DNA from: Candidatus Lindowbacteria bacterium RIFCSPLOWO2_12_FULL_62_27
GTDB lineage: Bacteria > Lindowbacteria > 2-12-FULL-62-27
Direction: 5' to 3'
NCBI GenBank assembly: GCA_001784175.1
Contig: MFPR01000043.1
Span: 62,001-126,000 of the forward strand
DNA: 64,000 nucleotides
Below are positions 36,845-44,905 of the stretch, piece by piece (position 1 is the stretch's first letter; each line of letters begins with the position of its first letter). Below the pieces are notes generated by a model. The model saw only the letters and a program-made list of their open reading frames with translations, searched no databases and had not been told where the DNA came from. A program made the position numbers and the translations under genes.

Positions 36845-37639
36845 ATGAGACGTGTGTGGGTGGCGATCCTGTGTCTGGGAATGTCCGGCGGGCCGGTGTG
36901 GGCGGACGAGACGGCGGCGGTGCGGGAGATGATGTCGTGGGTGGACGAGAACATGAACCCCGCGGACGAAGTGAGCGAGGCGACGCTCATTCTGATCCAC
37001 GCGAACGGCCAGCAGCGGCGGTGGCAGATCAAGCAGTATTACCAGCGCGCGCCGGAAAGCGGATCCGGTGCGGCGATCCTTCTGCGGTTTCTGTCTCCCG
37101 CCGACCTTCGGGGGACCACGCTGATCAGCGTGAATCAGCCGGAAGGCGACAATTACCAGTGGCTGTATCTGCCGGCGTTCCGGACGCCGAAATTTCTGAC
37201 GGAGAGCGGCAAATCCGATTACGTGTTCGGCAGCGACCTGACCTTCGAGGATTACGTCCCGAGAACCATGGACGACTACATCTACACACGCCTCCGGCAG
37301 GACAAGCTGGACGGCCGGCCGGCGGTGGTCGTGCAGGTGGCGCCGGCGGCGAAGAAATTGAGGGATCGCATTGCCTATCATCATCAGCTTGTGTGGGTCG
37401 ACCCGGACCGCGCCGTGATTTTGCGCGTCGACAGTTTCGACGCGCAGGGACGCCTGTTCAAGACGTCCACTTGGAAGGATTTCTACCAGCCCGACGGGCG
37501 CCGGTGGCGCGCGCGGCGCCTCACCGTCTTCAGTCCGCTCCGGCCGCACTGGACCGAGATGACGGTTGAGGACATCAAGATCAACCAGGGATTGCCTTCG
37601 GACTTTTTCTCCGAAAGCAACCTGTCGTCGATACGATAA
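36845..37639 (+). CDS. LolA-like outer-membrane lipoprotein-sorting family protein
   Basis: A 264-aa protein exported by a signal peptide (MRRVWVAILCLGMSGGPVWA|DE). Its mature part matches the LolA-like family usually encoded beside MMPL/RND transporters. Family segments are the substrate-coat region ILLRFLSPADLRGTTLISV, the NYQWLYLPAFRTPKFL motif, GSDLTFEDYVPRTMDDY and the terminal IKINQGLPSDFFSESNL. It is expected to shuttle a lipid or hydrophobic ligand in the periplasm with the transporter encoded next. Its stop overlaps the next start (TAATG). Confidence 0.8.
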   Translation: MRRVWVAILCLGMSGGPVWADETAAVREMMSWVDENMNPADEVSEATLILIHANGQQRRWQIKQYYQRAPESGSGAAILLRFLSPADLRGTTLISVNQPEGDNYQWLYLPAFRTPKFLTESGKSDYVFGSDLTFEDYVPRTMDDYIYTRLRQDKLDGRPAVVVQVAPAAKKLRDRIAYHHQLVWVDPDRAVILRVDSFDAQGRLFKTSTWKDFYQPDGRRWRARRLTVFSPLRPHWTEMTVEDIKINQGLPSDFFSESNLSSIR

Positions 37640-40407
37640 TGGTCCGGTCCTACGTCCGGTTCCTCCACCGTCACCGCCGGGCGGCGTTTGCGGCGCTGGC
37701 GCTGGTCACCCTCTTTTTCGGCGTGGGCCTCTGGCGGCTCTTCGGCGGCGACACGCGGATACTCTCGCAGATGGCGCTGCGGCACCTGCGCCTGCAGGTC
37801 GACACGTCGGACGACCTGTTTCTGCCGGCGCACGACGAGGAGCTGCGGCGGTACCGGGACAGCACGCGGATTTTCGGAGACGACCGGTTCCTGATCGCCA
37901 TCCTCGAGTTTGAAAACGCCTTCACCCCGGACAACCTCGCGCTGATCGCGCGCCTCAGCGAGTCGGCCGGCCGCGGCGCCCGGCGGGTCTCCAGCCTCAC
38001 GCATGATCTGCTCTACTCCGCATCCGGCAAAACCCTCGGATACTTCCGGCTGGGCGACCACCTGCCCCAAACGCAGGCCGAGGCCGATGCGGTCCGGGAC
38101 TCGGTCCTGTCCGACAGCTTTCTCGTCCACCACCTGGTCTCGCAGGACGGCAAATACGCGGCGATCATGGTCCGCACCTGGCCGCACGTGCGCGGCGCGC
38201 AGCTCGATTATTTTGTGAAGCGGTTCCAGCAAAAAATCCGGATGGAGGCCGGGCGCGTCCCCGTGAGCTTCGCGGGCAGCCACGTCCAGGCGCTCGAACT
38301 GCACAGGGCCACCCTGCGGGAACTGAGGCGCCTTCTGCCGATCACGGCGATCATCATCGGCCTCTTTCTCTTCGCGGTCTTCCGGTCGGTCCGGGGCGTA
38401 TTTCTGCCGCTGAGTCTCATGGGCCTGACGCTGATCTGGACGTTCGGTCTCCTCGGGTGGATCGACCGGCCGGTGACGCCGATCGACGTGATCCTGCCGA
38501 CCCTGCTCATGACGCTGTGCGCTACCTATTCGCTGCAGTTCATGACCCGCCATCTGCAAATGGCCGAAGTGGCGGCGCGGTTGGGCGAGACGCCGGACCG
38601 GGTGGCGTTGTGCGAGGAGGCGGCGAGCGATGCGTTTTTCCCGTTGTTTGTGGCGCAGGCAACCACCCTGATCGGCACGGCCATGCTGTGCCTCACGGAC
38701 ATTCCGGTCATCCTCCAGTTTGGCCTGCTGTCCGCCCTCGGCACGGCCTTCACGGCGTTTCTGATCTACACGTATCTCCCGCTCATGCTGATGTCGGCGG
38801 CGCCGCGGGTCCGGCGCGTCGCACCGGAAAGCCGGCTGATGGCGTTCCTTGCGGATATGTCCCAAGCCTTTCACCGGAACAAAACCGCCCCGCTCATCGC
38901 CGCGTTCGGCTTGACCCTGCTCTTGTCGGCCGGGATGCTGCATTTGAAAGTGGAGAGCGACCCGAAACAATTTTTCAAACCGGACTCGCCTGTCCGCCGG
39001 GCCTTTGCGGTCCTCGAGGACAAGATGGGCGGCGCGCTCAGTCTCAGCATCGTGGTGGACGCCGGCGGGCCGGACGCGCTCAAGGACCCGGAAACGCTGC
39101 GGCAGATCGAAGCGCTGGAGCGCTACGCGTCGCGGCAGCCCGATGTTCTTCGAACCCTCTCGTTCGTCGACCTCGTCAAACGGCTGAACCGGGCGGTGCA
39201 CGGGAATGATCCTGCGATGGAGAAGATTCCCGATACGCGGGAGGAGGTATCGCAGATTCTGTTTCTCGCGGCGTTCGGCCGCGACCCGTCGAACATGGAC
39301 CGGTACGTCGACTACAGCTACCAGCGGAGCCGGATCGAGGTCCGGGTCAAAAACGTGAGCGCAACGCAGACGCTCGCGCTGGCTTCGAACCTCCAGACGT
39401 ACATGGACGAACGCTGGACGGCCGCGATGACCGGCCACGTCACGGGCGATCATTTCATGTCGTGCCGGGCGAACACCGCGATCCTGAGCGGGCAGGTCAA
39501 GGGATTCTTCGGCACGGCGGTGGCGGTCTTTGTCGTGATGTGGATATGTTTCGGCTCGCCGAAGGTCGGGTTTCTCGCAATGATCCCGAACGTGGCGCCG
39601 ATCGGGGCGGTCCTCGGGATCATGGGGTACATGGGCGTGCAGATCGACATGGCGACGGCGCTTCTGGCGTCGGTCGCGCTCGGCATTGCGCTGGACGACA
39701 CGATCCATTTCGTCGTTCACTACATGCGGGGCATCCGGACGCAGCCCAAGGGGTATCTCGCGATCCGGGACGTCGTGGGGAGCGCGGGCCGCGCGATGGT
39801 GTTCACGAACGTGGCGCTGGCCCTGGGATTTTCGGTGCTGCTCGCGTCGGATTTCCCGCCGGTGCGGATGTTCGGATTTTTCATGATCGTCGCGATGGCG
39901 ATGGCCTGTTTCGACGATTTCGTGATGATGCCCGGTCTCCTCGGCTGGATTCCGCTCGTGGGAATATGGGAACACTGGCGGATCAAATTCAAATCGGACG
40001 TCCGGCATGGAATTCCGCTCTTCGCGCGGCTCGGGGTTTCGGACATCAAAAAAATCGTGTCGATGGGCCGGCTCATGACCGTGCCGGACCGCTGGCCCCT
40101 CATGAAGGAGGGCGCAACGGGAGACGAAATGTTTGTGATCCTCGAGGGCTCGGTCACGGTGATGAAATCGGGCCGGCCGGTCACGGAACTCGGCCGGGGC
40201 GAGACCGTGGGCGAGATGGGCTTGATCAGCGAGCATCCGCGGAGCGCCGATGTGATCGTCCACGGCGCCACCACGGTCTTCGCCTTCGGCTATGACGCGC
40301 TGGACCGTTTGGAGCGCCGCTACCCGCGCCTGGCGACGCGCGTCCTGCACAACCTGTCCTCGATCCTGAGCCGCCGGCTGGCCGAGACGACGGAGCATCT
40401 CAAGTAA
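37639..40407 (+). CDS. RND/MMPL-type transporter fused to cyclic-nucleotide-binding domain
   Basis: A 922-aa protein. Two repeats each have one N-terminal TM helix, a periplasmic loop and five to six TM helices; repeat 2 begins about residue 420 at HRNKTAPLIAAFGLTLLL. The RND sterol-sensing-like blocks are seen in TLCATYSLQFMTRHLQ and LGIALDDTIHFVVHYMRGI. From about residue 790 comes a complete cNMP-binding (Crp-type) domain: MKEGATGDEMFVILEGSVTV, GRGETVGEMGLISEHPRSAD, whose GEMGLI-x(n)-RSA pattern matches the phosphate-binding cassette. It likely exports lipids or hopanoid-like compounds with the LolA-like partner, gated by a nucleotide or by acting as a scaffold (inference). Confidence 0.85.
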   Translation: MVRSYVRFLHRHRRAAFAALALVTLFFGVGLWRLFGGDTRILSQMALRHLRLQVDTSDDLFLPAHDEELRRYRDSTRIFGDDRFLIAILEFENAFTPDNLALIARLSESAGRGARRVSSLTHDLLYSASGKTLGYFRLGDHLPQTQAEADAVRDSVLSDSFLVHHLVSQDGKYAAIMVRTWPHVRGAQLDYFVKRFQQKIRMEAGRVPVSFAGSHVQALELHRATLRELRRLLPITAIIIGLFLFAVFRSVRGVFLPLSLMGLTLIWTFGLLGWIDRPVTPIDVILPTLLMTLCATYSLQFMTRHLQMAEVAARLGETPDRVALCEEAASDAFFPLFVAQATTLIGTAMLCLTDIPVILQFGLLSALGTAFTAFLIYTYLPLMLMSAAPRVRRVAPESRLMAFLADMSQAFHRNKTAPLIAAFGLTLLLSAGMLHLKVESDPKQFFKPDSPVRRAFAVLEDKMGGALSLSIVVDAGGPDALKDPETLRQIEALERYASRQPDVLRTLSFVDLVKRLNRAVHGNDPAMEKIPDTREEVSQILFLAAFGRDPSNMDRYVDYSYQRSRIEVRVKNVSATQTLALASNLQTYMDERWTAAMTGHVTGDHFMSCRANTAILSGQVKGFFGTAVAVFVVMWICFGSPKVGFLAMIPNVAPIGAVLGIMGYMGVQIDMATALLASVALGIALDDTIHFVVHYMRGIRTQPKGYLAIRDVVGSAGRAMVFTNVALALGFSVLLASDFPPVRMFGFFMIVAMAMACFDDFVMMPGLLGWIPLVGIWEHWRIKFKSDVRHGIPLFARLGVSDIKKIVSMGRLMTVPDRWPLMKEGATGDEMFVILEGSVTVMKSGRPVTELGRGETVGEMGLISEHPRSADVIVHGATTVFAFGYDALDRLERRYPRLATRVLHNLSSILSRRLAETTEHLK

Positions 40408-40486
40408 CGGCGTTGATTGCCGGCGGCGGTCATGTTAAGCAAAAGGACGGCAGGGCAGATTACACTGAAGGAGGAGGCTCATATCC

Positions 40487-40939
40487 ATGAAACGGTTTTT
40501 AGCGGCGGTTTTCGCTCTCACGCTCTTCATTGCGGTTTCCGGGCCGGCGTGGGCCGACGAGAAGAAGGAGTCCGGCAAGAAAGATGAGGCGGCGGAAGGG
40601 TCGTCCAGGAAAAAAGGCAAAGGCGACAAGGAAAAATCAAAGTCCTTCACCGGAAAAATCAAGGCCATGGACGCGAAGAACAGGACGGTGACGCTCACCA
40701 AGAAATCAAAGGGCGTCGAGTCGGAAGCGGTGATCGTGATCAAGGATTCGACCACCTTCAAGAATGTCAAGGCGTTCGCGGATCTGAAAGTCGGCGATCG
40801 CATCGGCGTCAAGTACATGGAAGAAGGCGGCAAGAAGGTGGCCAAGTCCGTCGAGTTCAAGATCAACAAGGGAAAAGGCAAGGGACACGGACACCACAAG
40901 AAAAAGAAAGACAAGGAAAAAGAGGACGACGACGAGTAG
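40487..40939 (+). CDS. Small secreted Lys-rich protein with OB-like domain
   Basis: A 150-aa protein. The signal peptide MKRFLAAVFALTLFIAVSGPAWA is cleaved before DEKK. A Lys/Glu-rich spacer follows, then a beta-rich domain of about 65 residues (FTGKIKAMDAKNRTVTLT...FADLKVGDRIGVKYMEEGGKK), reminiscent of DUF5666-type small OB barrels. It ends in a Lys/His/Asp tail (GHGHHKKKKDKEKEDDDE) that could bind metal or polyanions. GAAGGAGGAGG precedes the ATG. The function is unknown. Confidence 0.7.
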   Translation: MKRFLAAVFALTLFIAVSGPAWADEKKESGKKDEAAEGSSRKKGKGDKEKSKSFTGKIKAMDAKNRTVTLTKKSKGVESEAVIVIKDSTTFKNVKAFADLKVGDRIGVKYMEEGGKKVAKSVEFKINKGKGKGHGHHKKKKDKEKEDDDE

Positions 40940-40948
40940 GCTCGACCT

Positions 40949-42844
40949 TTAGCGGGCCGGGAACTGGATATCCGCCACCGGGAACGTCCGGGCCCACGTA
41001 TAAAGGAACAGGAGATTCCACAGCCGCTGGTCGTTTTTGCGCCGGCCTTCCAGATGATCCCGGAGAAACAGGCGGGCGGCGTCCGGTTGAAGAATCGATC
41101 GGAGCGCGTCCGGCGGTCGGTCGAGCGCTTCCTGGGCGAATGATCGGAGTTCCCGCCGGAACCAGTGTTCCAGCGGCACGCCGAACCCCATTTTCCCGCG
41201 CCGCCGCACATCGGGCGGCATGAGGTCCTTGAAAGCCGTTTTCAGCAGATCTTTCTTTCTCATCCCCCGCATTTTCAGTTCCGGCGGCAGCGACATCGCG
41301 AATTCAATGATCTGGTGATCGAGAAACGCCGAGCGCGTTTCAAGGGAGTTGGCCATCGACGCGATGTCGACTTTGACCAGGATGTCCTCCGGCAGGTACG
41401 TGTGAATGTCCAGGCAGGACAGCGCCTGCAAGAGCGGCGCGCTGGCCGGAAAGAAATCATTCAGGTAGCGCTCAGCCGCCGAGCCTCGCTCGTTTTCTCC
41501 TGTGAGCCGCCGGCCGTGTTCTGGCAAATAGAGGCGCGCCTTGTCATCGGGCGTGAAATGCGACACGGCGTCCAGGTAGCTGCGGATCGTGGGCCGGCCG
41601 CTCATCTGAAGCAGCCGGGCGGCCTGGCGGGCGCGCTTGTGACGAAGGAGGCGCAGCACGCCGATGCCGGCGGCGCGGAGCCACGAGGGGCAGAGGCCCA
41701 GGATGGGCATCAGGCGCATGGCGAGGTAGCGGTTGTAGCCGAGAAACCCCTCGTCCCCGCCGTCGCCCGAAAGCGCCACCGTCACGTGCTTGCGCGTTTC
41801 CCGGCAGAGATAGTAGGTCGGAATCGCGGAACTGTCGGCGTAGGGCTCGCCGTAGTGCCGGACGAGTGTCGGTAAAAGCTCGATGGCGTCCGGTTTTACG
41901 ACGAACTCGTGGTGTTCCGTCCCGTGAAGTTTTGCTGCCGCGCGGGCATGATGGAGTTCGGAATAATCGGACTCCTCAAACCCGATCGAAAACGTCTTGA
42001 CCGGCCGGGTCGAACAGCGGGCCATCAGGCCCACCGTGATGGTCGAGTCGATCCCTCCTGAGAGAAACGCGCCCAGCGGAACGTCCGAGATCATCCGGAT
42101 CCGCACGGCCTCCAGCATTTTTTCGCGGAGCTGCCGGATCGCCTCCGGCCGCAAGATCGGGCGGACCGCGGGGGAGAGAAACCAGTACCGCTCCACGCGT
42201 TCGATGCGGCCGTTCCGGGCGATCAGGAAGTGAGCCGGCGGAAGCTTGCGGACGGTCGCGTAGATGCTGCGGGGCGCGGGAACGTATTGCAGCGAGAGAT
42301 ACAGGTCAAGCGCCTCAAGGTCCAATACGGGCCGGACGGCCGGCGCGGCCAGCATCGCGTGCAGTTCTGAGGCGAAGAAGAGGCCTGCGGGGGTTTCGGC
42401 ATAATACAGGGGTTTGACGCCGAGCCGGTCGCGCGCGAGAAAGAGCGTTCCGTCCCGCGCATCGTAAATCGCGAACGCGAACATCCCGCGCAACCGGTCG
42501 ACCATCTTCGGGCCGAGTTCCTCCCACAGGTGAACGAGCACCTCCGTGTCGGACTTCGTGGCCATCCGGTGCCCGCGGGCGAGGAGTTCCTGCCGGAGTT
42601 CGAGGAAATTATAAATTTCGCCGTTGAAGATCACCTGGACCGAGCCGTCCTCGTTGCCCTGCGGCTGTTTGCCCGTGCTGAGATCGATGATGCTCAGCCG
42701 CCGGTGCGCCAGGCCCACGCGGCGGTCGATGAAGAAACCGTCCTCGTCGGGACCGCGGTGAACCAGCCGCGCCGCCATCTCGCGGAGAACCTCCCGCGCA
42801 TTTTCGGGTTCCCGTGTCCACTGCCAGCCGGCGATGCCGCACAT
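40949..42844 (-). CDS. asnB: Asparagine synthase (glutamine-hydrolysing)
   Basis: A 631-aa class II glutamine amidotransferase. Cys2 of MCGIAGWQW is the N-terminal nucleophile; RGPDEDG and SIIDLSTGKQPQ form the glutaminase. The synthetase half has the PP-loop LGAFLSGGIDST and SGDGGDEGFLGYNRY. Amidotransferases of this length also act in exopolysaccharide or peptide modification, so true Asn synthesis is likely but not certain. The start is ATG 42844, because Cys must be residue 2. No Shine-Dalgarno is visible. A promoter-like TTGACC-N17-TAAAGC ends 10 bp upstream of it. Confidence 0.9.
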   Translation of the reverse strand: MCGIAGWQWTREPENAREVLREMAARLVHRGPDEDGFFIDRRVGLAHRRLSIIDLSTGKQPQGNEDGSVQVIFNGEIYNFLELRQELLARGHRMATKSDTEVLVHLWEELGPKMVDRLRGMFAFAIYDARDGTLFLARDRLGVKPLYYAETPAGLFFASELHAMLAAPAVRPVLDLEALDLYLSLQYVPAPRSIYATVRKLPPAHFLIARNGRIERVERYWFLSPAVRPILRPEAIRQLREKMLEAVRIRMISDVPLGAFLSGGIDSTITVGLMARCSTRPVKTFSIGFEESDYSELHHARAAAKLHGTEHHEFVVKPDAIELLPTLVRHYGEPYADSSAIPTYYLCRETRKHVTVALSGDGGDEGFLGYNRYLAMRLMPILGLCPSWLRAAGIGVLRLLRHKRARQAARLLQMSGRPTIRSYLDAVSHFTPDDKARLYLPEHGRRLTGENERGSAAERYLNDFFPASAPLLQALSCLDIHTYLPEDILVKVDIASMANSLETRSAFLDHQIIEFAMSLPPELKMRGMRKKDLLKTAFKDLMPPDVRRRGKMGFGVPLEHWFRRELRSFAQEALDRPPDALRSILQPDAARLFLRDHLEGRRKNDQRLWNLLFLYTWARTFPVADIQFPAR

Positions 42845-43134
42845 GATGAGGAAGGCTTTACAAGCCCACCGCCGCCGGGTCAAGAGACATTATGTCAACT
42901 GGCGCTTGATGCGGAAAAATGAAAAATACCCACGGATTCCCCTAATTTATTCCAGCGGGATACCGAAGAGGATGAATAGAGACAAGGATTCGACCAACGC
43001 ACGGAGGCGGTCATACGGTCATGGGCAAAACACAAGGAACATCGGCGCATTCCTCAACACGCAATCCCAAAAACAGATGTGGCAGGACTTATTACTGCTC
43101 ATACTCCATCGGAGAATCATTTCATTATCCAAGT

Positions 43135-43584
43135 CGCCCGCATCCCTCGCCGGCCCGGCGTTCGGCTGAGGGGGCGGGCGCAGATTTTCCTCAGTCTGCG
43201 GCTCCGAGTGGAGAGGTCCCCAATGCGGGATCTGAATCGAAGACAGCGGCCCTCGGGGCGGCTGTCTCCAGTAGGTGACGTCCCATGCAAACAGCTCCTG
43301 TGACGCTCGCCGATATCAGTGCCCGGTACTACAGCATGGCGCAACAGATTGAACCATCCGCCATGCCGGCGCCGGGCTCGATAGCGGTTAAAGGCACGAG
43401 CGCACCGGACGTTGGGCGCGGCACCCTCGTAGACACGTACGTGTAAGACCAGTGTCACACGCACTTTAGTCTTATAGGGCCCGCCCGATGTCAGGGCGCC
43501 CAAAGTTAGGAACCGGTTACAAGCTCTCAAGCCGCGGGACCGGACGCAATCCGGCCCGTGGCTTGAAGCTTGTAACTTTTTTTT
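43135..43584 (+). ncRNA. Candidate structured RNA of unknown class, ending in a strong terminator
   Basis: The stretch 42845-43678 has no convincing gene. Its plus strand folds extensively. Hairpin 43135-43180 is CGCCCGC/GCGGGCG with CCCTC/GAGGG. 43179-43200 is CGCAGA/TCTGCG. 43242-43266 is GACAGC-G-GCCC-TCG-GGGC-G-GCTGTC. A three-tier arm at 43304-43402 has CGCTCG/CGAGCG, GCCCGG/CCGGGC and GCATGGCG/CGCCATGC. A domain is closed by TTGGGCGC/GCGCCCAA (43412-43419 with 43496-43503). Then comes a T-tract terminator. I saw none of the hallmarks of tmRNA, RNase P, SRP or 6S RNA. The 5' end and promoter are unknown. An alternative pairing of GGGCGGGC (near 43173) with GCCCGCCC (near 43480) is also possible. 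Confidence 0.5.
43516..43584 (+). terminator. Intrinsic terminator of the candidate RNA
   Basis: A near-perfect long stem (GTTACAAGC ... GCTTGTAAC with inner CAAGCC, CGGG and CCGGA arms closing on CGCAA) is followed by eight T residues at 43577-43584. The T run exists only on the plus-strand side, so it does not serve deoB. Confidence 0.88.
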
Positions 43585-43599
43585 ATCCAGGGATGGATT

Positions 43600-43665
43600 A
43601 TCCCTGTTGCCCCAGGGTCAGGATTTGCCATGGACGGCAAATCCGCCATCTCAAGCAACAGGGAT
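43600..43665. repeat. Nested inverted repeat downstream of deoB
   Basis: The outer stem is ATCCCTGTTGC/GCAACAGGGAT (11 bp, 43600-43610 with 43655-43665). The inner stem is GGATTTGCC/GGCAAATCC (9 bp, 43621-43629 with 43636-43644). There is no T run on either side. It lies between the convergent terminator and the deoB stop and might stabilise the deoB mRNA 3' end. Confidence 0.65.
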
Positions 43666-43678
43666 CACCGGCCCCGTG

Positions 43679-44857
43679 TCATATATCTGCAAGGAAACTC
43701 TTCGCGCCGGTCCAGCCTTCAATCGAAAAATTTTCCGCGACGGTCTGTCCGATGTCCCAGAATCCCTGCCGCACGCCGAGATCGACCAGGCGGGTGAGGC
43801 GGGGGTGCCAGGCCAGGAGCGGCACCAGTTCCCGGGAATGGTCGGTCGAGGGCGTGGTGGGATCGTTGCCGTGGTCCGCGGTCAGCACCGCCAGGTCGTC
43901 CTCCCGAAGGCGCTTCTGAAAGCCGGCCAACTGCGCGTCGAACTCCTCCAGCGCCGCCACGAATCCCCGCACGTCGTTGCGGTGGCCGTACAGCATGTCG
44001 AAATCGACGAGATTCAAAAACGCCATGCCTCGAAACGCGCGGCCCGCCAGGTCCGATAGATGGGCCATCCCCTCCGCGTTGCTTTCCATGGGGAAATGAC
44101 CGGTCAAGCCGCACCCGGCGAAGATGTCCTGGATTTTGCCGATCCCCAGAACCTCCAGGCCCGCGGATTTCATGCGGTCCAACAGCGTCTGGCGCGGCGG
44201 CTCGACGGAAAAATCATGCCGGTGCGGCGTGCGCTTGAAATTCCCTGTGTTCCCGACAAACGGCCGCGCGATCACGCGGCCGACCCGGTGTTTTCCGGTG
44301 AGCATCTGCCGGGCGGTCCGGCAGATCTCGTACAGCGTATCGAGAGGAATGATGTCCTCGTGCGCGGCGATCTGAAACACGCTGTCGGCCGACGTGTAAA
44401 CGATCGGCCGGCCGGTCCGCACATGTTCTTCTCCGAGTTCGGCGATGATCTCCGTGCCTGACGCCGCCTTGTTGCCCAGGATCCTTCGGCCGATCGCCTC
44501 CTCAAACGGCCGGATCACTTCGGCCGGAAACCCGTTGGGATAGGTCGGAAAGGATTCTTCGACCACGACACCCGCCATCTCCCAGTGACCGCTGGTCGTG
44601 TCCTTGTTGACCGATTTCTCCACCATCACACCGTGCGCGCCCGCGCGGGCCCTCGCCGCATCGACGCCCTCGATCCGGCCCAGACGGCCCAACCCCATGC
44701 GCTCCAGCGTCGGCAGGCGCAGTCCGCCCACGGCCCGGGCCATGTTGCCGAGCGTGTCGGAGCCTGTGTCGCCAAAGGCGGCCGCGTCGGGCGCCTCTCC
44801 ACATCCGACGCCGTCGAGAACGATCAGAAAAATCCGGTTAAAGCGCTGCGCGTTCAT
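43679..44857 (-). CDS. deoB: Phosphopentomutase
   Basis: Interconverts (deoxy)ribose-1-phosphate and (deoxy)ribose-5-phosphate, linking the phosphorylases DeoA and PunA to central metabolism. The 392 aa are typical. The metal site begins at IFLIVLDGVGCGEAPDA, the catalytic Thr region is FGDTGSDTLGN, and ADHGNDPTTPSTDHSRE and FLNLVDFDMLYGHRND are conserved. It is the last gene of a leftward run starting with the thiolase at 50.7 kb. Confidence 0.94.
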   Translation of the reverse strand: MNAQRFNRIFLIVLDGVGCGEAPDAAAFGDTGSDTLGNMARAVGGLRLPTLERMGLGRLGRIEGVDAARARAGAHGVMVEKSVNKDTTSGHWEMAGVVVEESFPTYPNGFPAEVIRPFEEAIGRRILGNKAASGTEIIAELGEEHVRTGRPIVYTSADSVFQIAAHEDIIPLDTLYEICRTARQMLTGKHRVGRVIARPFVGNTGNFKRTPHRHDFSVEPPRQTLLDRMKSAGLEVLGIGKIQDIFAGCGLTGHFPMESNAEGMAHLSDLAGRAFRGMAFLNLVDFDMLYGHRNDVRGFVAALEEFDAQLAGFQKRLREDDLAVLTADHGNDPTTPSTDHSRELVPLLAWHPRLTRLVDLGVRQGFWDIGQTVAENFSIEGWTGAKSFLADI

Positions 44858-44905
44858 TGAGCCGGCAGAATATCAGAAACCGTGTGGGGTGAGAAGGTGG
44901 GGAGG

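Noticed and set aside
43285-43446. 53-codon plus-strand ORF (MQTAPVTLADISARYY...) inside the structured region
   Set aside because: Codon use is not clearly biased, the ribosome-binding site is weak, and its ends fall inside strong helices; kept as an alternative for the RNA candidate and not called.
43117-43530. 137-residue minus-strand ORF across the structured region
   Set aside because: Arg-rich, no ribosome-binding site, no family resemblance; best explained as a shadow of structured RNA sequence.
43135-43584. tmRNA, RNase P RNA, SRP RNA or 6S RNA
   Set aside because: None of the conserved sequence blocks of these RNAs (for example GGAAGGAAGCAGC of SRP, GAGGAAAGUCC of RNase P, or the tRNA-like ends of tmRNA) was seen on either strand.
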